64,000 bases of DNA, taken from Burkholderia sp. lig30 (GTDB lineage Bacteria; Pseudomonadota; Gammaproteobacteria; Burkholderiales; Burkholderiaceae). The DNA lies in the NCBI RefSeq assembly GCF_000687455.2, contig NZ_JGVW01000072.1, positions 27,542 to 91,541 on the forward strand, in the 5' to 3' direction. The notes under the pieces were generated by a model. That model was not told where the DNA came from. It ran no database searches and saw only the letters and a list, made by a program, of their open reading frames with translations. Of this stretch, positions 1 to 9,217 are shown in pieces (positions within the stretch are counted from its first letter, which is position 1; each line of letters opens with the position of its first letter). The position numbers were made by a program, and so were the translations under genes.

Positions 1-378
1 GTGCTGCCGTACACGAAGGAAAATCACCACACGATCGGCGCGGCCGAACTCGCACTGATGAAGCCCACCGCGACGCTGACCAACATCGCGCGCGGCGGGA
101 TCGTCGACGACGCGGCGCTCGCCGCCGCGCTGCGCGACAAGCGGATCGCCGCGGCGGGCCTCGACGTGTTCGAGGGCGAGCCGAAGCTGAACCCGGCGCT
201 GCTCGACGTGCCGAACGTCGTGCTGACGCCGCACATCGCGAGCGCGACCGAGAAGACGCGCCGCGCGATGGCGAACCTTGCCGCCGACAACCTGATCGCC
301 GCGCTCGGCGAGGGGCCGCGCGCGGGGCGCCCGCCGAATCCGGTCAACCCCGAGGTCATCGGGAAGGCGCGCGCATGA
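1..378 (+). CDS. 2-hydroxyacid dehydrogenase, C-terminal part (5' end outside window)
   Basis: This is the last 125 codons of a D-isomer-specific 2-hydroxyacid dehydrogenase, an NAD(P)H-dependent enzyme of the glyoxylate/hydroxypyruvate reductase (GhrB) or gluconate 2-dehydrogenase type. The nucleotide-binding half continues with NIARGGIVDD, which holds the catalytic Arg, then the GLDVFEGEP segment with the family Glu, and LTPHIASAT with the catalytic His. The reading frame is open to the first base of the window, so the GTG at 1 is an internal codon and not a real start. Its stop overlaps the rmuC start in an ATGA, so the two are probably co-transcribed. The exact substrate cannot be read from this fragment. 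Confidence 0.85.
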   Translation: MLPYTKENHHTIGAAELALMKPTATLTNIARGGIVDDAALAAALRDKRIAAAGLDVFEGEPKLNPALLDVPNVVLTPHIASATEKTRRAMANLAADNLIAALGEGPRAGRPPNPVNPEVIGKARA

Positions 379-1844
379 CGACGACGTTGTTGATCGCGGC
401 GGTCATCCTGCTGGCCGTCGCGCTGGCGGTGGCGCTCGTCATCGTCGCGCGCGGCGCGGGCCGCAACGACGACGCGGCGCTGCTCGGCGAGCAGATCGAG
501 GACGCGGCGCACGAGCAGGCGCGCGCGTACGAGCGGCTCGAACGCGAGCTGCGCGGCGAGATCGTCGAAAGCTCGCGCGGCTCGCGTACCGAGATGGCGG
601 GCAGCTTCGCGCGGCTGCAGCAGACGCTCGCCGCGCAGCTTACGAGCGTCGCGACCGTGCAGAACAACCAGATCGACGGGTTCGCGCAGCAGCTCGCGAA
701 GCTCGTCGCCGCGAACACGCAGCATTTCGACGCGATGCGCGAGAGCCTGCACCGGCAGGCGCAGCAGGCGCGCGACGAGCAGGGCACGGCGCTCAGGCTG
801 TTCGGCGAGACGCTCAACCGCCAGCTCACCCAGCTCACCGAGGCGAACGACCGGCGCATCGGCGAAGTGCGCGCGACGCTCGAGCAGCGCCTGAAGGAAA
901 TCGAGACGAACAACGCGGCCAAGCTCGAGGAAATGCGCCGCACGGTGGACGAGAAGCTGCACGCCACGCTCGAGCAACGGCTCGGCGAATCGTTCAAGCT
1001 GGTGTCCGACCGGCTCGAGCAGGTGCATCGCGGGCTCGGCGAGATGCAGACGCTCGCGGCGGGCGTCGGCGACCTGAAGAAGGTGCTGACCAACGTGAAG
1101 ACGCGCGGCACCTGGGGCGAAGTGCAGCTCGAGGCATTGCTCGAGCAGATGCTGACGCCGGACCAGTACGCGAAGAACGTCGCGACCGTGCCGAAGAGCA
1201 GCGAGCGGGTCGAGTTCGCGATCCGCCTGCCGGGGCGTCAGGAGGGTGGCGGCGACGCGCAGCCGGTCTGGCTGCCGATCGACGCGAAATTCCCGCGCGA
1301 GGACTATGAGCGGCTGATCGACGCGCAGGAGCGCGCGGATGCGGCTGCGGTCGACGAAGCGGCGCGCGCGCTCGAGGCGCGCGTGCGGGCTGAGGCGCGC
1401 ACGATCGCCGAGAAGTACGTCGCGCCGCCGCACACGACCGATTTCGCGCTGCTGTTCCTGCCGACCGAGGGCCTGTACGCGGAAATCCTGCGCCGCCCCG
1501 GGCTGACCGACCTGCTGCAGCGCGACTATCGCGTGACGGTGGCCGGCCCGACGACGCTGACCGCGCTGCTGAACAGCCTGCAGATGGGGTTCAGGACGCT
1601 CGCGATCGAAAAGCGCTCGAGCGAGGTGTGGCAGGTGCTCGGTGCGGTGAAGACGGAGTTCGGCAAGTTCGGCGACGTGCTCGCGCGCACCAAGTCCCAG
1701 CTCGAGACGGTCACGCGCTCGATCGAGGCGGCCGAGCAGCGCACGCGCGTGATGAACCGCAAGCTCAAAGAGGTCGAAGCGCTGCCCGGCGACACGGCGG
1801 CGGGCCTGCTGGGCGCCGACGGCGCGGACAACGACGACGCGTGA
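375..1844 (+). CDS. rmuC: DNA recombination protein RmuC
   Basis: The 489-residue protein begins with one membrane anchor (about residues 3-26, TTLLIAAVILLAVALAVALV). A long Gln/Glu/Arg-rich coiled coil (about 40-215) follows, then the RmuC domain (about 220-430) with the family segments TRGTWGEVQLEALLEQ and LPIDAKFPREDYERL. RmuC proteins are nuclease-like and limit DNA inversions and rearrangements at short inverted repeats; this role is family knowledge. The ATG overlaps the stop of the preceding dehydrogenase gene by four bases. A strong palindromic hairpin follows about 45 bases after the stop. Confidence 0.93.
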   Translation: MTTTLLIAAVILLAVALAVALVIVARGAGRNDDAALLGEQIEDAAHEQARAYERLERELRGEIVESSRGSRTEMAGSFARLQQTLAAQLTSVATVQNNQIDGFAQQLAKLVAANTQHFDAMRESLHRQAQQARDEQGTALRLFGETLNRQLTQLTEANDRRIGEVRATLEQRLKEIETNNAAKLEEMRRTVDEKLHATLEQRLGESFKLVSDRLEQVHRGLGEMQTLAAGVGDLKKVLTNVKTRGTWGEVQLEALLEQMLTPDQYAKNVATVPKSSERVEFAIRLPGRQEGGGDAQPVWLPIDAKFPREDYERLIDAQERADAAAVDEAARALEARVRAEARTIAEKYVAPPHTTDFALLFLPTEGLYAEILRRPGLTDLLQRDYRVTVAGPTTLTALLNSLQMGFRTLAIEKRSSEVWQVLGAVKTEFGKFGDVLARTKSQLETVTRSIEAAEQRTRVMNRKLKEVEALPGDTAAGLLGADGADNDDA

Positions 1845-1888
1845 TCCGTCTCGCGCGCATGCCGGCCGGCGCGCGTGTGCGAAAAGTG

Positions 1889-1912
1889 CAAGGGGCGCCG
1901 AGGCGCCCCTTG
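1889..1912. terminator. Perfect hairpin between convergent rmuC and acetyltransferase genes
   Basis: Two exactly complementary 11-base arms (CAAGGGGCGCC and GGCGCCCCTTG) are separated by two bases. The hairpin lies between the ends of two genes that face each other, so it probably ends transcription in both directions. The T-tract is short, so termination may be only partly intrinsic. Confidence 0.7.
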
Positions 1913-1938
1913 TCGCTGAATGAGCCGCGCGGCCGGCG

Positions 1939-2421
1939 TCAGCCCGCGAGCGTGGCGAGCGCGTCGCCCGTCACGCGCACGATGCGCCAGTCGGGCATCA
2001 CGGTCGCGCCCATCTTCTGATAGAAGTCGATCGCCGGCTGGTTCCAGTCGAGCACCGACCATTCGAAACGGGCGCAGCGGCGCTCGACGGCCAGCGCGGC
2101 GAGCCGCTTCAGCATCGCCGTGCCGAGGCCGGTGCCGCGCTGCGACGGCTGCACGTAGAGATCTTCCAGATACAGGCCGCGGCGGCCCAGGAAGGTCGAG
2201 TAATTGTGGAAGAACAGCGCGTAGCCGACGATCGCGCCGTCGCGCTCGGCGACGAGCGCCTCCGCGGACGGGCGGGGGCCGAACAGTGCGTCGGCGAGGT
2301 CGTCCCCGGTGGCGACGAACAGGTGCGTGAGCTTCTCGAAATCGGCCAGTTCGCGCATCAGCGCGAGGATCGCGCCGACATCGCGGGCCTCGGCCGCGCG
2401 GAGGGTCGCGGCGCCGCTCAT
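1939..2421 (-). CDS. GNAT family N-acetyltransferase
   Basis: This 160-residue protein has the acetyl-CoA-dependent N-acetyltransferase fold. The segment YLEDLYVQPSQRGTGLGTAML carries the R/Q-x-x-G-x-G/A acetyl-CoA loop (QRGTGLG), and WSVLDWNQPAIDFYQKMGA is the typical C-terminal motif. The sequence resembles the diamine/spermidine-type N-acetyltransferases, but the substrate is not determined. The start used here (MSGAATLRAA) overlaps the stop of the upstream membrane-protein gene by four bases (ATGA); a longer frame upstream is just read-through in the neighbour. Confidence 0.85.
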   Translation of the reverse strand: MSGAATLRAAEARDVGAILALMRELADFEKLTHLFVATGDDLADALFGPRPSAEALVAERDGAIVGYALFFHNYSTFLGRRGLYLEDLYVQPSQRGTGLGTAMLKRLAALAVERRCARFEWSVLDWNQPAIDFYQKMGATVMPDWRIVRVTGDALATLAG

Positions 2422-2693
2422 GCTTCCTCCGGCGGGTCGGACAGCACGATCTCGATGCCGCCGAAACGCGACGCGACCCAGTTGTACGCATGGCACGCGA
2501 TCCACAGCAGCACGAATCCCAGGATCGCGTTCAGCAGCAGCGCGCTCAGGATCGTGCTGAGCTCGACCATCCCGTAGCGGATGTACGCGACGAGAATGCC
2601 GAGCAGCACGATCGGCACGCTGAAGGTCAGGTAGACGAGGATCAGCGCCTTGGCGGTCTGCCCCGCGGCGATCGAGGAAATTTGTTTCTTCAT
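2418..2693 (-). CDS. Small two-helix inner-membrane protein, unknown function
   Basis: This is a 91-residue protein starting MKKQISSIAAGQTAK. Two hydrophobic helices follow (about 15-40 and 48-75), then a short acidic tail (DPPEEA). I do not recognise a characterised family. It sits between moeA and the acetyltransferase gene on the same strand and overlaps the latter by four bases, so these two are likely translated together. The Met at 2693 is preferred because the upstream part of the frame reads antisense-like sequence overlapping moeA. Confidence 0.7.
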   Translation of the reverse strand: MKKQISSIAAGQTAKALILVYLTFSVPIVLLGILVAYIRYGMVELSTILSALLLNAILGFVLLWIACHAYNWVASRFGGIEIVLSDPPEEA

Positions 2694-2731
2694 GTTCGTA
2701 TTGCCCCGTAGAAATGTGCTGGGATTGGAAT

Positions 2732-4009
2732 TCAGATCGTGCCGTCGAACGGCAGGATGTCGACCGGCATGCCGGCGTCGATGGCCGCCGCATCGTGCCC
2801 GAGCACGATGAAGCAGTTGGCCGCGCTCAGGCCGCTCAGCGACGCGGAGCTTTGCGACCCCGCCGGCGCGACGTGCCAGCGGCCGTCGGCGGCGCGCGTG
2901 GCGATGCCGCGCAGATATTCGGTGCGGCCCGGGCGCTTTTTCAGCGCATGCGTGCTGAGCGCCGTGTACATTGCGGGCGATGGCGTCTGTGCGCCGGCCA
3001 TTGCCAGCAGCGCGGGACGCACGATTGCGTCGAACGTCACGGCGGCCGCGACCGGGTTGCCGGGCAGGCCGAAGAACGGCACGCCGGGCGCTACGGCGCC
3101 GCACGCGAGCGGGCGGCCGGGGCGCAGCGCGAGGCTGGCGAACGTGACGTCGCCGAGCCGCGCCATCACGTCGCGCGTGAAATCCGCCTCGCCGGCCGAC
3201 ACGCCGCCCGACGTGACGATCGCATCGGCGCGCGCGGCGGCGTCGCGGACCGCCGCCTCGAGCGCGGCGGGATCGTCCCGCACGATGCCGAGGTCGAGCG
3301 GCTCGACGTTCAGGCTGGCGAGCATCGCGAGCAGCATCACGCGATTGCTGTCATAGAGCATGCCGGGAGCGAGCGGCTCGCCCGGTGCGCGCAGCTCGTC
3401 GCCGGTGGAGAACACGGCGACGCGCAGGCGGCGGCGGACGGCGATCGCGGCGATGCCGAACGACGCGAGCAGGCCGAGATCCGCGGCGCGCAGGACGCGG
3501 CCGGCGGCGAGCGCGCAGGCGCCGCGCGCGAGATCCTCGCCCGCCTTGCGGCAGTTCGCGCCTCGCGGCACGTCGCGCACGGCGAAGCGAATCGTGCCGG
3601 CTTGCGCGTCGACGCGCTCCTGCGGAATCACCGTGTCGCATCCGGCCGGCACCGGCGCGCCCGTCATGATGCGGATGCAGCCGCCCGCGGGCACGGCGCC
3701 GTCGAAAGGATGGCCGGCGAACGCGGCGCCCGCGATCGCGAGCGTGACGCTGCCGTCGGGCGCGCCGTGCGCCAGTTCGACGCCGTCGAACGCATAGCCG
3801 TCCATCGCCGAGTTGTCGTACGCGGGAATGTCGAACGGTGCCTGGACGTCGTGAGCGAGCACCCGGCCGAGCGCGTCGTGCAGCGGCACGGTATCGCACG
3901 CGCCGACCGGCACGGCGAAGCGAAGCGCCAGGGCCTGGGCATCGGCGAGCGTCAGCGGCGCATCGTGGCCGGGAGCGGGGCGGGAATCGGACGAGGTCTG
4001 CGTGGTCAT
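2732..4009 (-). CDS. moeA: Molybdopterin molybdenumtransferase MoeA
   Basis: This 425-residue enzyme inserts molybdate into adenylylated molybdopterin in the last step of molybdenum cofactor synthesis. The N-terminal lobe has PAYDNSAMDGYAF, the conserved MoeA segment at the active-site cleft. The central MogA-like domain has VAVFSTGDEL and TSGGVSAGEADF, and the region ends with FFGLPGNPVAA. The beta-barrel C-terminal domain finishes at the stop. It lies downstream of moaA and mobA on the same strand, as expected of a cofactor cluster; a 111-bp gap separates it from mobA. Confidence 0.95.
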   Translation of the reverse strand: MTTQTSSDSRPAPGHDAPLTLADAQALALRFAVPVGACDTVPLHDALGRVLAHDVQAPFDIPAYDNSAMDGYAFDGVELAHGAPDGSVTLAIAGAAFAGHPFDGAVPAGGCIRIMTGAPVPAGCDTVIPQERVDAQAGTIRFAVRDVPRGANCRKAGEDLARGACALAAGRVLRAADLGLLASFGIAAIAVRRRLRVAVFSTGDELRAPGEPLAPGMLYDSNRVMLLAMLASLNVEPLDLGIVRDDPAALEAAVRDAAARADAIVTSGGVSAGEADFTRDVMARLGDVTFASLALRPGRPLACGAVAPGVPFFGLPGNPVAAAVTFDAIVRPALLAMAGAQTPSPAMYTALSTHALKKRPGRTEYLRGIATRAADGRWHVAPAGSQSSASLSGLSAANCFIVLGHDAAAIDAGMPVDILPFDGTI

Positions 4010-4120
4010 GAGTCGGGCGGCGCCGCGAGGCGTATCGTGTTCATGGCCGGCATGCCGACAGCGGCGCGCGGGCGCGGCGTCGCATGCGGCGAGCGGCGCG
4101 CAGGAAGCGCACGCGGCCCG

Positions 4121-4738
4121 TCAGCGACGGGCCAGCGCGGCGAGTTCCTGCCAGGAGTTGGCATTGTAAAACGCACGCTCGTCGCGAAACTCGACTTCGA
4201 CGGTCTTGTGGCGTGCGTACCACGCACGCACCTTGCGCTCGCCCGCCGCGAGCGACGCGGCGAGGTCGTCGGCGAGGGCGGTTCGCAACAGCGCGAAGGT
4301 CGGCTGCGGCGCGCGATGCGCGTGTGCGTCGACCGTGACCGCCATCGCGATGTCAGCCTGTTGCGCGTCGAGTGCGGCATGGAGCCGGGCGACCAGCTCG
4401 GCCGGCAGGAACGGCGTGTCGCACGGCGCGCACGCGACGAGCGGCGCGCGCGCGGCGCGCATGCCGGCGAGCAGGCCCGCGAGCGGCCCGGGGAAATCCG
4501 GCGTCGCGTCCGGCACGACGCGTGCGTGGTACGGCGCGCCCAACTCGGCGTAGCGGTCGAGGTGGCGGTTCGCGCTGACGACGATTTCATCGACTTGCGG
4601 CGCGAGGCGGCGCAGCACGTGCAGCGCGAGCGGCGCGTCGTGCAGCGTCTGCAGTCCCTTGTCGGCGCCGTCCATGCGCGTCGCGCGGCCGCCTGCGAGC
4701 AGCAGGCCGGTAATGGCGGGAGAGGGGGCGTGAGTCAT
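4121..4738 (-). CDS. mobA: Molybdenum cofactor guanylyltransferase MobA
   Basis: This 205-residue protein transfers GMP to Mo-molybdopterin to form the guanine dinucleotide cofactor used by DMSO-reductase-type enzymes. The N-terminus has the nucleotide-binding signature LLLAGGRATRMDGADKG, followed by a Rossmann-like nucleotidyltransferase core with DFPGPLAGLLAGM and CAPCDTPFLP. The chosen start (MTHAPSPAITG) sits just before the nucleotide-binding strand and gives a typical family length. An upstream extension of the frame is arginine-rich and overlaps moaA in another frame, so I reject it. The gene follows moaA by 23 bases. Confidence 0.93.
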   Translation of the reverse strand: MTHAPSPAITGLLLAGGRATRMDGADKGLQTLHDAPLALHVLRRLAPQVDEIVVSANRHLDRYAELGAPYHARVVPDATPDFPGPLAGLLAGMRAARAPLVACAPCDTPFLPAELVARLHAALDAQQADIAMAVTVDAHAHRAPQPTFALLRTALADDLAASLAAGERKVRAWYARHKTVEVEFRDERAFYNANSWQELAALARR

Positions 4739-4761
4739 CGGGCAGGGTTGGCTGGCGGCGT

Positions 4762-5871
4762 TCAGCCGCCGATGTACGACATTTCGATGCGCTTGCCCGC
4801 GGCTTCGGCGGCCTCGGCTGACGTGCCGCCGCGCAGCAGCGAGTAGCGGTCGGTGCGGCGTTGCCAGATCCGTGCGATGGCGGTGGCGATCTCGGCATCG
4901 CTCGCGCCGCCGCGTACGAGCGCGCGCAGATCGTGCCCGGCCGTCGCGAAGAGGCACAGGTACAGCTTGCCCTCGGTCGACAGGCGCGCGCGCGTGCAGT
5001 CGCCGCAGAACGCCTGCGTGACCGAGGAGATGACGCCGATCTCGCCACCGCCGTCCGCATAGCCCCAGCGCTGCGCGGTTTCGGCGGCACTGTGGGCTTC
5101 GAGCGGGACGAGCGGAAATTCCCGATCGATTCGCGCGACGACGTCGGCGGACGGCAGCACCTCGGCCATGTTCCAGCCGTTCGACGTGCCGACGTCCATG
5201 TACTCGATGAAGCGCAGCACGACACCCGTGCCGCGAAACCGCCGCGCCATCGGCAGGATCTCGCCGTCGTTCGTGCCGCGCTTGACCACCATGTTGACCT
5301 TCACCGGCGCGAGGCCGGCGTCCTGGGCGGCGAAGATGCCGTCGAGCACGTCGGCGCTCGCGAAGTCGGCGTCGTTCATGCGCTTGAACAGCGCGTCGTC
5401 GAGCGCGTCGAGGCTCACCGACACGCGTGACAGGCCGGCATCCTTCAGCGCGCGCGCGTTGCGGGCGAGCAGCGAGCCGTTGGTGGTCAGGGTCAGGTCG
5501 AGCGGGCGTCCGTCGTGCGTCGTCAGCCGCGCGAGGCGCTCGATCAGGAATTCGAGGTTCTTGCGCAGCAGCGGCTCGCCGCCGGTGATGCGGATCTTCT
5601 CGACGCCGTGCGCGACGAACAGGCGCGCGACCCGTTCGATTTCCTCGAAGGTCAGCAGCGCGCTGTGCGGCAGAAATGGATAGTCCTTGTCGAACACCGC
5701 GCGCGGCATGCAGTAGACGCAGCGGAAGTTGCAGCGATCCGTCACCGAAATGCGCAGATCGCGCAGCGGCCGCGCGAACGTGTCGCGCAATGTCCCGTCG
5801 GGAGTGTGCGCCGCGCCGGAGACGTCCGGAACCGCGCTGACGTCGGCGAGGGGAATGATGCGTCGGGACAT
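4762..5871 (-). CDS. moaA: GTP 3',8-cyclase MoaA (radical SAM)
   Basis: This is a 369-residue radical SAM enzyme that converts GTP to the cyclic precursor of molybdopterin. The N-terminal cluster motif is [12 protein letters not shown] (CxxxCxxC). The C-terminal second 4Fe-4S motif is [11 protein letters not shown] with a further Cys about 14 residues on. The protein ends in Gly-Gly, a feature of active MoaA. It is the first gene of a minus-strand molybdenum cofactor set and is separated from rne upstream by two strong hairpins, so it should have its own promoter in the 180-bp gap. Confidence 0.96.
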   Translation of the reverse strand: MSRRIIPLADVSAVPDVSGAAHTPDGTLRDTFARPLRDLRISVTDRCNFRCVYCMPRAVFDKDYPFLPHSALLTFEEIERVARLFVAHGVEKIRITGGEPLLRKNLEFLIERLARLTTHDGRPLDLTLTTNGSLLARNARALKDAGLSRVSVSLDALDDALFKRMNDADFASADVLDGIFAAQDAGLAPVKVNMVVKRGTNDGEILPMARRFRGTGVVLRFIEYMDVGTSNGWNMAEVLPSADVVARIDREFPLVPLEAHSAAETAQRWGYADGGGEIGVISSVTQAFCGDCTRARLSTEGKLYLCLFATAGHDLRALVRGGASDAEIATAIARIWQRRTDRYSLLRGGTSAEAAEAAGKRIEMSYIGG

Positions 5872-5953
5872 GATGATAGAAGTGCGAGCCAGGCTTGTAT
5901 TTTAGCCGCAGGCATCCGGCTCGGCCGGTGAGCGGAAACCCGGAGCACGGACG

Positions 5954-5992
5954 AAAAAAATCCCTGCCCGGCGTGGTCCGCCGGGCAGGGAT
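5954..5992 (-). terminator. Intrinsic terminator downstream of rne
   Basis: Two perfect 13-base arms (ATCCCTGCCCGGC and GCCGGGCAGGGAT) flank a 7-base loop. Read on the minus strand they are followed at once by seven T residues. This is a textbook rho-independent terminator for rne. Confidence 0.88.
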
Positions 5993-6009
5993 CGGGCTGG
6001 TCGTCCGAT

Positions 6010-6033
6010 CAAGGCCCGCCGAGGCGGGCCTTG
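6010..6033 (-). terminator. Second stem-loop just after the rne stop codon
   Basis: A perfect dyad (CAAGGCCCGCC, two-base centre, GGCGGGCCTTG) lies 20 bases after the rne stop, upstream of the T-tract terminator. It may stabilise the 3' end of the mRNA or assist termination. Confidence 0.6.
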
Positions 6034-6052
6034 CGTCGCGTGCGCGACGCGA

Positions 6053-9000
6053 TCAGTGATGCGTTTCGACCTGCTGCATCGGCGTCGAGTCGACCGCCGG
6101 CAGCGCCTTGCGCTCGCGCGGCACGCGCGTCGCCTGCGGGAGGTGCGCAGCGGCGTCCTGGGCCGCGCGGAACTTGTCGGCGTCCGTGTTCACCCAGACG
6201 AGCCCGGCTTGCTCGAGCACCGTATCGAGGTTCGCCGCCGCCGGTGCGGCCGCGGCCGGCTGCACGCGTTCCGCAACGGGTGCGGGCGCGACGGCTTCGA
6301 CGGGTGCCGGTTCGGCGTGGGCCGGTTCTGCTTCGACGGCAGGCGCCGGAGCTGCTTCGGCGACAGGAGCCGGCGACGTTTCCGCGATGGCCGGAGCGGC
6401 CGGGGCCGGCGTCGGCTCGGCTGCTGCGGCGGGTTGGACCGCGACCTCGGCCGCGACAGGCGCGGCTTCGCCGGCGCGTGCCGATTCAGGCTGCGCGTCG
6501 GCGGCAGCCGGCGTGCTTGCCGCAACCGGCTCGACCGTCTCGGCATGCACGGCTTCGGCCACGACGGCGCCAATGGCTGCCACCGCAACCGGTGCGGCCG
6601 CGTGGATGGCGGCTTCACCTGCCGTTGCGTGCGCCTCGGACTCCGCGCCCGGCGCGGCGATCGACTCGCCTTCGTCGCCTTCCGCGGCATGGGCGACGAG
6701 TGCGCCTTCCTCTTCACGCTCGCGGCGACCGCCACGGCGGCCGCGGCGGCGGCGGCGGCGCTCTTCGCCGTCGCGTGCGGCGGCTTCCGCGTCTGTCATC
6801 ACTTCGGCGCCGGGCAGGGCCATGTCGTTCTCGACGGCTGGCTCGGCGTGCGGCGCGCTTTCGCCACGGGTGACGGTCTCGAGCGTTGCGGCATGCTGGA
6901 CCGGCTTGCGGCGCTCGCCGCGCTCACGGCGTTCGCCGCGTTCCTGACGCTCGCCGCGTCCGGCCTCGACGGCTTCCGGCTGCTCGCGCACTTCGCGCGG
7001 CTCACGAGCTTCGCGCGGTTCACGGGCCTCACGCGGTTCGCGACCCTCGCGCGGCTCACGGGCCTCACGCGGCTCACGGGCCTCACGCGGTTCGCGACCC
7101 TCGCGCGGCTCACGGGCCTCACGCGGTTCACGAGCTTCGCGGGCCTCACGCGGCTCACGACCCTCGCGCGGCTCACGGCCTTCGCGAGCTTCACGACCCT
7201 CGCGTGCCTCACGATTGCCGCGGCCTTCACGGCCTTCACGGCCTTCGCGTGCTTCGCGTGCTTCGCGCGGTTCCTTGCCTTCGCGTTCCGGGCGTTGCGG
7301 CTGGCCGCCGCGGCCGGCAGCTGCCTGCTCTCGGCCGCCTTGCGGCTGCTGCGTGCCGCCGCGGCGGTTGCGGTTGCGATCACCGCCGCGCTCGGTGCGC
7401 TCGGTCTTCTCGGTACGCTCGCGGGCCGGGCGTGCGGCCTGCTCCTTCGCGGGTTCCGGGGCGGGCTGCGGCGCTGCCGGCTGCATGCCGAACAGGTTCT
7501 TGATCCAGCCCATGATGCCGCCGCGCGCGGGGGGCGGCGGCGCAACCGGCGCCGGCTCGGGGGCGGCCGGGCGCTGCGGGGCCGGGCTCGGCGCCGGACG
7601 CTCCGGCGTGATGCCCTTGACCACGGCTTCCTGCTTCGGCTTCACTTCCGCGGCACGCTTGCTGTAGCCGGTTTCCGACTCCATTTCGCGGGCGGCTTCC
7701 TCGGCCATCTTCCACGATGCGCGCGGCTCGTCGAGGCGCGCGTCGTCGTGGCGCAGGCGCTCGAGCTTGTAGTGCGGCGTATCGAGGTGCTTGTTCGGGA
7801 TCAGCACGACGCCGACCTTGAAGCGCGACTCGATCTTGTTGATTTCCTGACGCTTCTCGTTGAGCAGGAAGGCGGTCACTTCGACCGGCACCTGGCAGTG
7901 GATCGCCGCGGTGTTCTCCTTCATCGCCTCTTCCTGAATGATCCGCAGGACCTGCAGCGCGGACGATTCGGTGTCGCGGATGTGGCCGGTACCGTTGCAG
8001 CGCGGGCAGGTCACGTGGCTGCCTTCGGACAGTGCCGGGCGCAGCCGCTGGCGCGACAGCTCCATCAGGCCGAAGCGGGAGATCTTGCCCATCTGCACGC
8101 GGGCGCGGTCGTGCTTGAGCGCGTCCTTCAGGCGTTGCTCGACCTCGCGCTGGCTCTTCGACGATTCCATGTCGATGAAATCGATCACGATCAGGCCGCC
8201 CAGGTCGCGCAGGCGCAGCTGGCGGGCCACTTCGTCGGCCGCCTCGAGGTTCGTGCGGGTCGCCGTTTCCTCGATGTCCGCGCCCTTGGTCGCGCGCGCC
8301 GAGTTCACGTCGATCGCGACGAGCGCCTCGGTGTGGTCGATCACGATCGCGCCGCCCGACGGCAGCGGCACCGTGCGCGAGTACGCGGTCTCGATCTGGT
8401 GCTCGATCTGGAAGCGGGAAAAGAGGGGCACATCGTCGTGATAACGCTTCACCTTGGAGACGTTATCCGGCATCACGATGTCCATGAATGCGCGGGCCTG
8501 ATCGTAGATCTCGGTCGTGTCGATCAGGATTTCACCGATGTCCGGCTGGAAATAGTCGCGGATCGCGCGGATCACGAGGCTCGATTCCAGATAGATCAGG
8601 ATCGGCTGGCCCGGATGGCCGCTTTGCGACGCCGCTTCGATCGCGCGCCAGAGCTGCAGCAGGTAGTTCAGGTCCCACTGCAGTTCCTCGGCGCTGCGGC
8701 CGATGCCCGCGGTGCGGGCGATCATGCTCATGCCGTCGGGGATCTGCAGCTGCGCCATCGTCTCGCGCAGCTCCTGGCGCTCGTCGCCCTCGATGCGGCG
8801 CGACACGCCGCCGCCGCGCGGGTTGTTCGGCATCAGCACCAGGTAGCGGCCGGCGAGCGAGATGAACGTCGTCAGCGCCGCGCCCTTGTTGCCGCGCTCT
8901 TCCTTCTCGACCTGGACGATCAGCTCCTGGCCTTCGCGCAGCGCATCCTGGATGCGCGCCGAGCGCATGTCGATGCCTTCCCGGAAATACTGGCGGGCGA

Positions 9001-9217
9001 CTTCCTTGAACGGCAGGAAGCCGTGGCGATCCTCGCCGTAATTGACGAAGCACGCTTCGAGGGAGGGTTCGATGCGGGTGATGACACCTTTGTAGATGTT
9101 GCCTTTGCGCTGTTCGCGGCCGGCGGTCTCGATGTCGATGTCGATGAGCTTCTGCCCATCGACGATGGCGACGCGCAATTCTTCCTGCTGCGTCGCATTG
9201 AACAGCATGCGTTTCAT
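6053..9217 (-). CDS. rne: Ribonuclease E
   Basis: This 1054-residue endoribonuclease is the expected core of mRNA decay and of rRNA and tRNA processing. The start [19 protein letters not shown] matches the family. An S1 domain follows (about 35-125), then the 5'-sensor and DNase I-like catalytic region with [14 protein letters not shown] and LIVIDFIDM (Mg-binding Asp residues). The zinc-link CPRCNGTG is near residue 405. After about residue 520 the protein is a long low-complexity, Pro/Arg/Glu/Ala-rich tail that would scaffold a degradosome. The tail has an Arg-Glu repeat block (about 6990-7275) and an Ala/Pro-rich block. Divergent rluC across a 0.73-kb leader matches the arrangement known in enterobacteria, where the rne leader mediates autoregulation. 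Confidence 0.95.
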   Translation of the reverse strand: MKRMLFNATQQEELRVAIVDGQKLIDIDIETAGREQRKGNIYKGVITRIEPSLEACFVNYGEDRHGFLPFKEVARQYFREGIDMRSARIQDALREGQELIVQVEKEERGNKGAALTTFISLAGRYLVLMPNNPRGGGVSRRIEGDERQELRETMAQLQIPDGMSMIARTAGIGRSAEELQWDLNYLLQLWRAIEAASQSGHPGQPILIYLESSLVIRAIRDYFQPDIGEILIDTTEIYDQARAFMDIVMPDNVSKVKRYHDDVPLFSRFQIEHQIETAYSRTVPLPSGGAIVIDHTEALVAIDVNSARATKGADIEETATRTNLEAADEVARQLRLRDLGGLIVIDFIDMESSKSQREVEQRLKDALKHDRARVQMGKISRFGLMELSRQRLRPALSEGSHVTCPRCNGTGHIRDTESSALQVLRIIQEEAMKENTAAIHCQVPVEVTAFLLNEKRQEINKIESRFKVGVVLIPNKHLDTPHYKLERLRHDDARLDEPRASWKMAEEAAREMESETGYSKRAAEVKPKQEAVVKGITPERPAPSPAPQRPAAPEPAPVAPPPPARGGIMGWIKNLFGMQPAAPQPAPEPAKEQAARPARERTEKTERTERGGDRNRNRRGGTQQPQGGREQAAAGRGGQPQRPEREGKEPREAREAREGREGREGRGNREAREGREAREGREPREGREPREAREAREPREAREPREGREPREAREPREAREPREGREPREAREPREAREPREVREQPEAVEAGRGERQERGERRERGERRKPVQHAATLETVTRGESAPHAEPAVENDMALPGAEVMTDAEAAARDGEERRRRRRGRRGGRREREEEGALVAHAAEGDEGESIAAPGAESEAHATAGEAAIHAAAPVAVAAIGAVVAEAVHAETVEPVAASTPAAADAQPESARAGEAAPVAAEVAVQPAAAAEPTPAPAAPAIAETSPAPVAEAAPAPAVEAEPAHAEPAPVEAVAPAPVAERVQPAAAAPAAANLDTVLEQAGLVWVNTDADKFRAAQDAAAHLPQATRVPRERKALPAVDSTPMQQVETHH
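6990..7275 (-). repeat. Arg-Glu-Pro/Ala/Gly repeat tract in the RNase E tail
   Basis: This stretch encodes tandem tripeptides of the form R-E-(P/A/G). The best-ordered part is an 18-residue unit, [18 protein letters not shown], present twice head to tail. In DNA this is a 54-bp period, with copies beginning at 7037 and 7091. It should be highly charged and disordered, and is likely to vary in length between strains by slippage or recombination. Confidence 0.85.

Noticed and set aside
2714..4846. 710-codon plus-strand frame across moeA and mobA
   Set aside because: It is antisense to well-supported molybdenum cofactor genes, rich in Arg/Ala/Gly, with no domain recognisable.
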